A DNA stretch of 64,000 nt from an uncultured Verrucomicrobiae bacterium (GTDB lineage: Bacteria > Verrucomicrobiota > Verrucomicrobiia > Limisphaerales > UBA1100), in assembly GCA_937775205.1 (NCBI GenBank), contig CALKBX010000023.1, forward strand, positions 1 through 64,000, in the 5' to 3' direction. The notes beneath the pieces were generated by a model, which was given only the letters and a program-made list of their open reading frames with translations, ran no database searches and was not told the DNA's origin. Made by a program: the position numbers and the translations under genes. This document shows, one piece after another, positions 1-8,186 of this stretch. Positions within the stretch are counted from its first letter, which is position 1; every line of letters starts with the position of its first letter.

Positions 1-2030
1 CGTACTGTCTCAGCGCGCGTCTCCGTTTTTTTCAATGGCGCGTTGAGTAATTCCGCCGCGTTGGCAGGCGCTTGTAAATTGCGTTCGTTCGCGGCGTTCA
101 CCAATGCGCGCAGCACGGGCGGATGCGTCGCGGCCAACTTCAGCGCTTGGGCGGCATCGGCGCTGTTGCCGATGTGGGCGAGCAACTCCGCGAGAACAAA
201 TTTGCGCTCGGCGGACAACGCGGGGTCGGCCAGTTTTTGGCGCACCACGCCGGCGACCTCGTTGCCGCCGCCTTCGCGCACCACGCTTACGAGATGCGCC
301 GGTTTGGCAAAATCCAGTTTGCCTGCCAATAACGCGGGCTTCCATTCGCTTGCGAGGGCGTGGACGGCGTTTTTGAAGGCGAAGGTGATAAAGCGATCCG
401 CCGAGCCATCGGCGGCTTGCGCGGCGATGGCGATGGATTCCGGCTCGCGCACATCGCTCGCGGCCACGATGGCTTCGAGCCGCACGCGCGAATGTTCGTC
501 GGTCGCGCTGCGGCGCAAAAGTGTCAGTGGATTTTTCAATCGATCGTGCCAGCGCCCGACCACGCGCGTGGCATACGCGCGCGCACGATAATCCTTGGCG
601 GCGAGCAAGCGCTCGAGCAAGGGGCGGCTCACCACTTCGTGCGATTCAAAGACGCCGATGGCCTCAAACAGTTTGGCTTCGAGCGCGGGGTCGGTGGGTT
701 TCAGCGCGTCCACCCATTTTTGCGTGGCGGCAATGGCTTCGACCTTGGGCAAATCCATGAGTCGCAACTTGGCCAGTTGTCGCGTGCGGCGATGGGGCGC
801 GGCGAGTTGATCGCATAATTGCGCGGCATTCATCTTGGCCAACGCGGGCGATTTGAGCAGCGGCGCACCCTTGGCCGTGATGCGCCAAATGCGACCGTGT
901 TTTTTGTCGCGATCGGGATGACGCAAAGAGGCCTGATAATGGCCGATGATGGGGTTAAACCAGTCGGCGACGTACAGCGCACCATCGGGGCCGGTGCTGA
1001 GGTCCACGGGGCGGAAGGCGTTGTGCGAAGAGGTAAGAATGGGCGCGAGCGTTTGCAGCTTGTGACCCGCACCGTTCACGCTGGGGCGGAGTCGGGCGAT
1101 GTTGCGCGCGTAGTAACCGGCTATTAAGAAGTCTCCCTGAAAATCCTTGGGTAACGCGGGGGTGTCGACAATTTCAATAATCATCGACTTGATTTTCGTG
1201 CCGCCAATGGCCATCGCGCCTCCATAGTAACCACCGAAGATGTGTTCGCTCGCCACCATCCCCGGCAACAGTTCGCTAACTGTCGAGTCGTTGCTCTTGA
1301 TAAAGGGCTCACCCCAATTGCCAAATGCAAAGCCCCAGGGATTGCCACCACCGGATGTGCGCCGGTGCGCGTGCAATTGACGGCGCAACGGGCGTAACCG
1401 CCATGAACCATGCTCGTCGAGCTTGCGAATGCCCCACGGCGTCTGTACGCGCGAGAAGCAGTGTAGCCCCTGGCTAAAAAACAATTCTCCGCCGGGACTC
1501 CACGCGAAGGAGTTAATGTTTTGATGCGTGTCGCCTGTGCCGAACCCGGTGAAGAGGACTTCCCGTTTATCCGCCTTGCCGTCGCCGGTGGTGTCACGCA
1601 CATGGATGAGATCGCGACCGTTACCAATGTACGCGCCACCGTGGCCAAGCGCAAAACCGGTGGGCATGTTGAGCCCATCGATGTAGGTGGAAATCTTGTC
1701 TGCCCTGCCGTCGCCCTTGGTGTCTTCCAGAATGAGCAGCTTATCATTAGGCTTCGTGCCCGGCTTGAGCTGCGGATAGGCCCACGTGCATAGCACCCAC
1801 AACCGCCCGCGGGCGTCCCACCGCATGCAAACGGGATTGGCGATGCCCATCGATTCATCGGCAAAAAGATTCACCTGCAACCGTTTGTCCACCGCGAACG
1901 AGGCCAGCTCGGCTTTGACCGAGTTGTCGGCTTCGGGTTTGGAAACGGAAAGCGGGTTTTGTGCGTGCAACCCACTGGTCGCAAAAAATGCAACGGCGAA
2001 TATTTGGCGAATTGTGATTTCAGTTTTCAT
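1..2030 (-). CDS. PVC membrane-bound-dehydrogenase-like propeller/HEAT protein (C-terminus off window)
   Basis: N-terminal 676 residues of a large exported protein; the frame stays open to the left edge, so the C-terminus is outside the window. Residues 1-23 resemble a signal peptide. Residues about 35-400 form an NHL/sugar-dehydrogenase-like beta-propeller, with acidic turns GDGRADK and GDGKADK and the blocks NPWGFAFG and TGPDGALYVADW. From about residue 430 the chain consists of Ala/Leu-rich helical pairs like HEAT repeats. Members of this PVC family usually end in a CxxCH heme domain, which would lie beyond base 1. It starts 18 bases after the SGNH tail on the same strand, and these domains are often neighbours or fused in PVC bacteria. 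An extracytoplasmic electron-transfer role is inferred from the family; the substrate is unknown. Confidence 0.85.
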   Translation of the reverse strand, partial: MKTEITIRQIFAVAFFATSGLHAQNPLSVSKPEADNSVKAELASFAVDKRLQVNLFADESMGIANPVCMRWDARGRLWVLCTWAYPQLKPGTKPNDKLLILEDTKGDGRADKISTYIDGLNMPTGFALGHGGAYIGNGRDLIHVRDTTGDGKADKREVLFTGFGTGDTHQNINSFAWSPGGELFFSQGLHCFSRVQTPWGIRKLDEHGSWRLRPLRRQLHAHRRTSGGGNPWGFAFGNWGEPFIKSNDSTVSELLPGMVASEHIFGGYYGGAMAIGGTKIKSMIIEIVDTPALPKDFQGDFLIAGYYARNIARLRPSVNGAGHKLQTLAPILTSSHNAFRPVDLSTGPDGALYVADWFNPIIGHYQASLRHPDRDKKHGRIWRITAKGAPLLKSPALAKMNAAQLCDQLAAPHRRTRQLAKLRLMDLPKVEAIAATQKWVDALKPTDPALEAKLFEAIGVFESHEVVSRPLLERLLAAKDYRARAYATRVVGRWHDRLKNPLTLLRRSATDEHSRVRLEAIVAASDVREPESIAIAAQAADGSADRFITFAFKNAVHALASEWKPALLAGKLDFAKPAHLVSVVREGGGNEVAGVVRQKLADPALSAERKFVLAELLAHIGNSADAAQALKLAATHPPVLRALVNAANERNLQAPANAAELLNAPLKKTETRAETV

Positions 2031-2048
2031 TTGCAAAAAATGTGGCGG

Positions 2049-2379
2049 CTATTGGCGCGTGCGTGCGGCTTCTTTGGTGATGGCGTTTTCGAGTTTCTCG
2101 AGTTCGGGGAGGATGGCTTGGATTTCTTCGGGGAACCATCGGTAGCTGCCGTTGATGTGGCTGCGGCTGCTGGCGGTTTGTTGGCGGTTGCCGTAGAGGA
2201 AGGCCCAGTTGGAGGGGAACCAATACTGCTGCCAAAGGGCATTCTTTTTTAGGATGGCTTGGCGCAGAGGTTCGGTGTTGGCTGGAAGTTTGGGTGAAAA
2301 ACTAAGTTGCTTGGCAAAGGCCTGGGCCGCGAGTTGATGGCCTTTTTCCGAAAGCAATAACCCATCACTGGTAACTGAC
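2049..2379 (-). pseudogene. Detached C-terminus of the upstream SGNH protein (frameshifted)
   Basis: Directly after the TAA that ends the upstream multidomain gene, another frame continues the same domain: TSDGLLLSEKGHQLAAQ is the usual SGNH C-terminal block holding the catalytic histidine region. It is followed by a helical tail (LRQAILKKNALWQQYWFP) and a stop at 2049. One extra base near 2380 (in the run reading ACGCGGTAAGTC on the minus strand) would fuse the two into a protein of about 1,110 residues. On its own the fragment has no convincing start. Either a genuine recent frameshift or a one-base consensus error. Confidence 0.75.
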
Positions 2380-5379
2380 TTACCGCGTCAATGCAGCGAA
2401 GAGATCCACCAGTGGTAGGTTGCGATCGCGCGCAATTTGGCGAATAGCCGAAGCGTATTTTGCAAGAGCGGCGTTCCGGTCCTTTACCTTGAACCCAAGA
2501 CTCAGCGGATCTTCAGCGGGCACGGGTGTCACCAGCACCAATCGACCCGTATAGCTGGAAAACTGCGTAAGTATCTCGATATACGTTTTTGTGAAATCAT
2601 CCAATCGAGCGGTGTCCTCAAGTGATTCCATCTGGCCGAACCATACAAACAGTACGTCCGCGGCCATGGCCGGTCGGCGGTCCTTCTCGCCGTAACCGGG
2701 TTTGTTGGTGGCGAAAAAGTTGCGTGGGCGTTGTTGGGTATAAATCGTATCGGCAGCCCATGCCATGTTGCGCACGTGCAATTGTTTGCCGGGGTTTGCA
2801 GAAGCCAGCAACGTCTCAAGATAGCCGTAGCGCTGGCACTCTGCGGCATTGGCTCCACCGACAATGACGATTGATTGATTACCCTTGAGCGTGAAGCCAT
2901 TAGCAAATCCAGGAATGGGCGCAACGGGCTTGGTGAGGGGGCGCAAAAGGGCATGATTAGCAAGCGCGGCGTATTTATTGAGAGCATTCAGATTCGCCCC
3001 CGGAGCAAAATGCCAGAGATTGGCGAGGGAAACGGTTTCCTTCCCCAATTGTAGAGAGAGCTGCTCCGGTTTCCCGGCGATGCCTCCCGGAGAAGCGTGG
3101 TCCATGACGCGAACGGCTATCGCATTCTTGCCCGTTTTCAGAAGACCCGCGGTAATGGGATATTTCCGCACCGTGTAATGGTGACCGGGATTCTCGTAGC
3201 CACCAACGCGCTTGCCATTGATCCAAGTGACGTCCATGTCGTCAATCTGGCCGAGGTTTAGAATGGCCTTGGACTTGGCCTGCTCGGCGGACAGTTCGAT
3301 GATTTTACGAAACCAAACCACGCCATCGTGGCCGGGCAACCCGGCGTTTTGAAAATGACCCGGCACCTCCATGGTTTTCCACTTACCATGATCAAATGCC
3401 GGCTTGGCCCAAGCTTCGCCTTGGGAGCCCGGATCAACTGCCATGATCAGTCTCGTCCAGTGAGGTAACGGAGTAGAGATCGGCTTTTTGGGCGCGGGCT
3501 TCGGAGCCTCCGCCTTTTTCGGCAGAGCAGCGAGCAATTGCGCCTCGGTCTGCTTCTCGAGGGCAATCTTCGGGTTATGTGTCAGCGTTGGGTTGCGGTA
3601 GTGGACTGTCTGAGGCGGTCCGTCATGGATCTGAAACGCAATCCTGCCGGATAGTTCGCCTTTTGGATCTTCAATAGCCACACAGAGTTTGCCGTTGATC
3701 GCCGTCCAGATGCGATGGCCGACTGCAAGGATTTCATACCGGTTCCAGTCACCTTTCTTCACGACCTGGACGGCGCGATCATTCCAGTCCAGTTTCCCGC
3801 GACCATGTTCGTGGTACAGGTTGCCCCACACATTGCCAATCACCTGATCGTGACCGACGTCCGCCTGATAACCGTGCGCATTACCGTAAGCATCCACCGG
3901 ATTTGAACGAAACTGAATCCCTGCATTACGATCATTCGGCGTCAACTTTACATCGACTGTCAAATAGAAATCCTTTACTTCAACGTCGGACCAGATGAAT
4001 TCATTCTTCGGTACGTTGACCGCCGAATGCCCCACGATGGCGCCGTCCTTGATCGACCAGTACTTCCTCTCTGAAGCCGCCCAGCCGGTGAAGTCCTTAC
4101 CATTGAAGAACTCGGTATTCTTCAATGCAGTCTTCTCCTTCTGTATCTGGGGAAGTTGCTGTCCAAATTCTCCACTGTGAACATCACCGCCGGCTGTATT
4201 GGTCACGCCATCAACTGTGGTATTGACCGCAGCGGCGGCAAATTTGACATCGCCAATGTTTAAGCCTTTCGTATGCCCGAAATTGATCGCCTTGATGACG
4301 TCTTTGAGATCGAGAGCCGCCTGGCTTTTCACGATCGCCACCCGATCTGGGGAACCTGCTTTTCCCTTTGATAAAATCAAGCCGCCAAGATGGAGGGGGC
4401 CCTTGATTTCAATGTCGATATTACCATCGGTGAGAGTAAAAGTATGGCGGAGTACGCTTCCATGGTCGAAGTTTCCCCCTTGCTCTTTGAACATGTCATA
4501 CGCTGCTCTCACCGTCTTCCCCTCGATCACGATATCCGCAGATCGTGATCGCCATCCTTCATAAAGAAGGAGTTGCAGGGTGTACGTCCCATTGGGTACG
4601 GCAATATCCACATTCGGCGATCCGTGGATAGACGCTGCGAAAAGCTCCGGCAAGTTGGGTCGGGTGGCTTTTTTTGATTCGGCCGCAGCGGCCAAGTTGA
4701 GCAATGCGGCGAGCAATTGCGCCTCGGTCTGCTTCTCGAGGGCAATCTTCGGGTTATGGATCAAAGTGGGGTTGCGATAGAGAACAGTCTGGGCAGGGCC
4801 GCCGTGAATTTGGAACGAGATCTTGCCCGACAGTTCCCCCTTGGGGTCTTCTATGGCCACGCACAGCTTGCCGTTAATGGCGGTCCATATCTTGTGACCG
4901 ACGGCGAGGATTTCATAGCGGTTCCAGTCGCCGGGTTTCACCGCGCCCACCGCGTTGTCGTTCCAGTCCAGCTTGCCGCGGCCGTGCTCGTGATACAATT
5001 TGCCCCACACCCCGGCGCCTACATCCGCCTGGTAGCCAACGGCCTGACCGGAGGCATTGGCTTTCTTAGAACGAAACTGTATGCCGGCGTTACGGTTGTC
5101 TGGGGTGAGCTTCACGTCCACCGTCAGGTAGAAGTCCTGCACCTTGCCGTCCGCCCAAATGAATTTGTTCCCCGGTACGTTGACCGCGGAATGCCCCACG
5201 ATGGCACCGTCCTTGACCGACCAGTACTTCATCTCGGAGGCCGACCAACCCGTTAGATCCTTGCCGTTGAAGAAGGTGGCATCAGGTTGAGGCTTACCAC
5301 TCTTTTTGGGTTCGGCTGCCTCAACCAGGGGCAGCAGCGCGGCAAACAGACCGAAGGTAAGGGGAATTCGTATTTTCAT
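2380..5379 (-). CDS. Exported DUF1080 x2 / malectin-like / SGNH multidomain protein (3' frameshift)
   Basis: Predicted exported carbohydrate-active protein of 999 residues. I chose ATG 5379 because it gives a clean signal peptide (MKIRIPLTFGLFAALLPLVE) and avoids overlap with the upstream sulfatase; an in-frame start at 5421 would overlap it. Domains in order: DUF1080 (3-keto-disaccharide hydrolase-like lectin fold, about 30-215); malectin-like sandwich (about 235-345); a second DUF1080 closely similar to the first (about 420-610); GH2-like jelly roll (about 645-785); SGNH-like domain (about 815-999). The block that should hold the SGNH nucleophile reads VIVGGANAAE, with no serine where GDS is expected, so esterase activity is doubtful. 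The C-terminus is cut by a frameshift near 2380. The next gene downstream is the propeller/HEAT protein. Role in glycan binding or cleavage is inferred. Confidence 0.85.
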   Translation of the reverse strand: MKIRIPLTFGLFAALLPLVEAAEPKKSGKPQPDATFFNGKDLTGWSASEMKYWSVKDGAIVGHSAVNVPGNKFIWADGKVQDFYLTVDVKLTPDNRNAGIQFRSKKANASGQAVGYQADVGAGVWGKLYHEHGRGKLDWNDNAVGAVKPGDWNRYEILAVGHKIWTAINGKLCVAIEDPKGELSGKISFQIHGGPAQTVLYRNPTLIHNPKIALEKQTEAQLLAALLNLAAAAESKKATRPNLPELFAASIHGSPNVDIAVPNGTYTLQLLLYEGWRSRSADIVIEGKTVRAAYDMFKEQGGNFDHGSVLRHTFTLTDGNIDIEIKGPLHLGGLILSKGKAGSPDRVAIVKSQAALDLKDVIKAINFGHTKGLNIGDVKFAAAAVNTTVDGVTNTAGGDVHSGEFGQQLPQIQKEKTALKNTEFFNGKDFTGWAASERKYWSIKDGAIVGHSAVNVPKNEFIWSDVEVKDFYLTVDVKLTPNDRNAGIQFRSNPVDAYGNAHGYQADVGHDQVIGNVWGNLYHEHGRGKLDWNDRAVQVVKKGDWNRYEILAVGHRIWTAINGKLCVAIEDPKGELSGRIAFQIHDGPPQTVHYRNPTLTHNPKIALEKQTEAQLLAALPKKAEAPKPAPKKPISTPLPHWTRLIMAVDPGSQGEAWAKPAFDHGKWKTMEVPGHFQNAGLPGHDGVVWFRKIIELSAEQAKSKAILNLGQIDDMDVTWINGKRVGGYENPGHHYTVRKYPITAGLLKTGKNAIAVRVMDHASPGGIAGKPEQLSLQLGKETVSLANLWHFAPGANLNALNKYAALANHALLRPLTKPVAPIPGFANGFTLKGNQSIVIVGGANAAECQRYGYLETLLASANPGKQLHVRNMAWAADTIYTQQRPRNFFATNKPGYGEKDRRPAMAADVLFVWFGQMESLEDTARLDDFTKTYIEILTQFSSYTGRLVLVTPVPAEDPLSLGFKVKDRNAALAKYASAIRQIARDRNLPLVDLFAALTR

Positions 5380-5393
5380 GATTAGCTTACTTT

Positions 5394-6814
5394 TTAATTT
5401 CGACCCGTTTCCTTGACCCATTTGTTGAGTGTTTGGAGCAACTCACGCGCTTTCCCGGGTTCCTTCTTCGCGAGGTCGTTCCTTTCTCCCTCATCTTCAT
5501 CCAAATTGTAAAGCTCTGTCTCGTTCTGATTCATCCAGTGAACGAGCTTCCATCCGTCTTTCAAGATAGCCTGGCAGGGCTGAGCTCCATGCCCAGAGTG
5601 GGGATACCACCAGGCCAGGAAGGGCCGGCCCAACGTCTTCGTCTTGCCATGAGATCAGTGGAACCAGGGAGTGACCGTCGATGGTCTGCTTCGGCAACTG
5701 CTTGCACCCGGTCAATTCCAGTAGCGTGGGGTAAAGGTCCATCGTGATTACGGGCTCGTCCGTTTTCATGGCGGGAATTTTGCCGGGCCAGGTGATGAAT
5801 GTGGGTATGCGGATGCCTCCCTCGTAGTTCCAACCCTTACTGGCGCGGAGCGGATAATTGCTGGTTGGCCTTTTTACCGGTGTACCCGGCATGCAGGACC
5901 CGCCGTTGTCAGACGTGAAAACGATGATGGTGTCCTTGGTCAACCCGAGCTCGTCCAAGGCATCGATCACTTTGCCGACGTTCGTGTCCAGGTTCTCCAT
6001 CATGCCGGCATAAACGGGGTTTTGCTGCCTTGCCGGGACCTTGCAATTGAAGCGCTCGGGTATCATTTTCAGCGGCGTGGTCGCCGTACATGCGCTTCTT
6101 CTTCGCCTGGTACTTCTCGACCAATTTTTTTGGAGCTTGGATCGGTGTGTGAACCGCATAGTGGCCCAGGATGAGAAAGAACGGCTTCTTGCCCTCCTTG
6201 GCGGTCTCCCGGATGAACTCGATGCCCTTGTCCGTCAGGACGTCGGTCAAGTAATCGCCAGACTTGCCATCCTCCATGTCCGGCACATCGGCGCTGGGCA
6301 GCCCTTTCTTCTTATAGGGATGGAAATAAGATCCGGGCAAGCCGTGCCTTGCGGTGGCCATCTGCCAATCGAACCCATGCTGTTTGGGCATCCCGATCTT
6401 TTCGGAACCAACGTGCCATTTGCCGATGTATCCGGTCCGATAGCCTGCTTGCTGGAAGGCTTCGCCTATCGTCGTCTCGGCTGCGGGAATATAAGTGGCG
6501 GCGCTGTTGGGGCCGTTCGGTTTGCGCGGATTGAGCCAACTGGTGAAGCCAATGCGTTGGGGATACTTGCCCGTCATCAAGGATGCTCGTGTCGGTGAAC
6601 AGACGTTGCATGAACTGTAGGCCTGAGTGAACATGGCGCCCTGCTTGGCCAACCGGTCAATGTGGGGCGTCTCGTAAAACTTCGATCCGTACACACCGAG
6701 ATCAGTCCAGCCTAGATCATCGACAAAGACAATCACGACATTGGGTTGCTTGGTAGCTGCTGAAATAGCCTGAGCAAATAACAGGGCAAATAGAGTAATG
6801 ATTAATTTCTTCAT
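5394..6814 (-). pseudogene. Family S1 sulfatase interrupted by two frameshifts
   Basis: A type I sulfatase of about 470 residues if repaired. It has a signal peptide (LIITLFALLFAQAISAA), the metal-binding VDDLGWTDLG, the formylglycine precursor motif C72-S-P-T-R, and later the SDNGG metal ligand segment. Frame 1 covers 6814 to about 6070 (ending near KKRMYGD). A second frame covers about 6070 to 5635 (PVYAGMMENLDTNVGK to DGHSLVPLISWQDED). A third runs from about 5635 to the stop at 5394 (FLAWWYPHSGHG to WVKETGRN). All conserved blocks remain in order, so only two single-base-scale indels separate it from an intact gene: recent inactivation or consensus error. Expected function: periplasmic hydrolysis of sulfate esters on polysaccharides. 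It lies in a minus-strand run of secreted enzymes. Confidence 0.85.
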
Positions 6815-6835
6815 ATCGTTTTCTTCAGCGAGCGA

Positions 6836-6940
6836 CTAAATAAGTTTCCAACCCTTACGGTGAGCGCGCCTAATGAACTGCTCGGCATCGGGAGCGTTGG
6901 TTTTCAGAAACAATCGGCGATTGAAACGTTTAGTTGTCAT
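6836..6940 (-). CDS. 34-residue ORF with a Tat-like N-terminus (remnant?)
   Basis: ATG at 6940 is preceded by a good Shine-Dalgarno (AGGAGA, 6 bases upstream) and opens with RFNRRLFLKTNAP, which looks like the beginning of a Tat signal (RRxFLK). Instead of a hydrophobic segment it continues with a charged stretch and stops at 6836, 21 bases before the sulfatase start. The strong ribosome site with an aborted Tat leader suggests the start of a deleted exported protein; it may also act as a translated leader for the sulfatase. I do not recognise a family. Confidence 0.4.
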   Translation of the reverse strand: MTTKRFNRRLFLKTNAPDAEQFIRRAHRKGWKLI

Positions 6941-7000
6941 TATGTTCTCCTGTATTAAGGGTTAGTACACTGAAGGCAATTAATTCCAAGAATCCCACGG

Positions 7001-8014
7001 CTATTTCGTTAGTTTCGAAGGAACTCCTTTTCGGTTAGCCGAAGGTATTTGAGCTGTAAGTTCGTTCACCCAGTTACGCAATTTCTTTCTTGAAGAAGTA
7101 TCGTAAAGTGTCCATTGGCCGTCGTGGTTAACCCATGGGAATGTATGAAAAGTGATTCTAGCGTTGGGGTGATTTTTAGTAATGAACGCCTGAATTCCTT
7201 CCTGAATAAGTATGGTTTGGAGATTTAAGTCGCGCTTGACCGCTTCAAGGCTGTCATAGTTTTCCGTTTGCACCATTGCGAGCAGTTTTTTGTCGTTGTG
7301 TTGCTCGGCAAGATGGTGTTCGCCGCAAACAAATTGGGGTGTCTTCCCCAGTCGGCGGAGGCGTTCCACCTTTCTCGAAAATTCAGCCTTGCCCTGTTTC
7401 CACGGTCGGTTGTCGTAATGACTGGCCGGAATCATGCCGAGCCATAGTTTCGCAATATCATCGTTGCGCAGCCCGATGTAGTTGCAAGCAATCGCTCCAC
7501 GGGAGTGCCCGGTGAGAATGACTGCCTTCGGATTTCCACCCCATTTTTTGCACACGGATTTTATGGCGGCTATCGCGTAATCGGCGGTCCTGTCCGGGTC
7601 TCCCCACCACCAGTCCATGTCGGTCTTCCCGTCCTCGCTCACGAAGGGCAGCGTGATCCACAGGAATCCCTTACCACCACTGATACCATACCCCTGGCAA
7701 GCCTTGCCGCCTGCGACCGTTCCGTTGTTTCCTGTGTACTCGGCAATCACGGAATACGTTTTTCCCTTCACCCAATCGGTCGGCAGGTAGAGTGCGTGGC
7801 GCACTTTTGAATTCTCGTAATCCGGCAGTGCCTGTAGAACCCGCTTTCCGGGAACAGGTTCGCCCTTGGTGACTTCCGGCACGCTCAAGTCACGGGGGTG
7901 CTTTGTCACGTCCGGAGGCGCGGCGTTGCCCACAGAAAACAGCGCGACAAAGAGATAAAGGGTAACAGGGACTCGGGTTGCCCTCATCAGTATCTTAATT
8001 CGGGTCCTAGTCAT
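7001..8014 (-). CDS. Exported alpha/beta hydrolase
   Basis: Predicted secreted serine esterase/hydrolase of 337 residues. The N-terminus is a signal peptide (VPVTLYLFVALFSVGNAA); ATG 7987 is an alternative start, but 8014 overlaps the preceding stop as ATGA and has a weak purine-rich site upstream. The nucleophile elbow is GHSRGAIACNYIG (serine near residue 168), preceded by DMDWWWGDPDRTADYAIAAI. The conserved FPWVNHDGQW near the C-terminus probably carries the catalytic histidine. The length suits a single-domain PVC esterase. It is the first recognisable gene of a minus-strand series leading into the sulfatase and the DUF1080/SGNH gene. The substrate is not readable; acyl or feruloyl esters on polysaccharide are plausible from context only. 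Confidence 0.8.
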   Translation of the reverse strand: MTRTRIKILMRATRVPVTLYLFVALFSVGNAAPPDVTKHPRDLSVPEVTKGEPVPGKRVLQALPDYENSKVRHALYLPTDWVKGKTYSVIAEYTGNNGTVAGGKACQGYGISGGKGFLWITLPFVSEDGKTDMDWWWGDPDRTADYAIAAIKSVCKKWGGNPKAVILTGHSRGAIACNYIGLRNDDIAKLWLGMIPASHYDNRPWKQGKAEFSRKVERLRRLGKTPQFVCGEHHLAEQHNDKKLLAMVQTENYDSLEAVKRDLNLQTILIQEGIQAFITKNHPNARITFHTFPWVNHDGQWTLYDTSSRKKLRNWVNELTAQIPSANRKGVPSKLTK

Positions 8015-8184
8015 TCTTCTTGTTTGCCTTTTGCGTTAGCACGATTCGGCGCCTTCCCTTTCTGCATCTTGGGAAGTTTCGAGCCATCACGTTCATACGG
8101 AAACGGTGAGGATAAAGGGGGGTGTGATGTATTGTCATCTCTTTTATCATCATTGCCTTTTACTGTATTTACACGTAAAAACCC
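8011..8184 (-). other. Possible C-terminal tail of a deleted gene
   Basis: An open minus-strand frame ends at 8011 and overlaps the hydrolase start as ATGA, the arrangement of translationally coupled genes. Its last residues (GSKLPKMQKGKAPNRANAKG) look like a hydrophilic protein tail. There is no room for a gene body, because the divergent sulfatase begins at 8187. It may be the remnant of a gene removed when the sulfatase arrived, or chance. Confidence 0.25.
8153..8181 (+). promoter_or_regulatory. Candidate promoter, nearly leaderless
   Basis: TTGCCT (8153-8158), 17-base spacer, TAAAAA (8176-8181); the ATG at 8187 is 5 bases after the -10, so the transcript would begin at or within the start codon. 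One of several similar cases in this window. Confidence 0.4.
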
Positions 8185-8186
8185 CC

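Noticed and set aside
1181-1864. Minus-strand frame inside the first gene
   Set aside because: It is the neighbouring reading phase of the propeller/HEAT gene, whose frame is continuous from 2030 to the left edge with clear motifs; the other phase has none.
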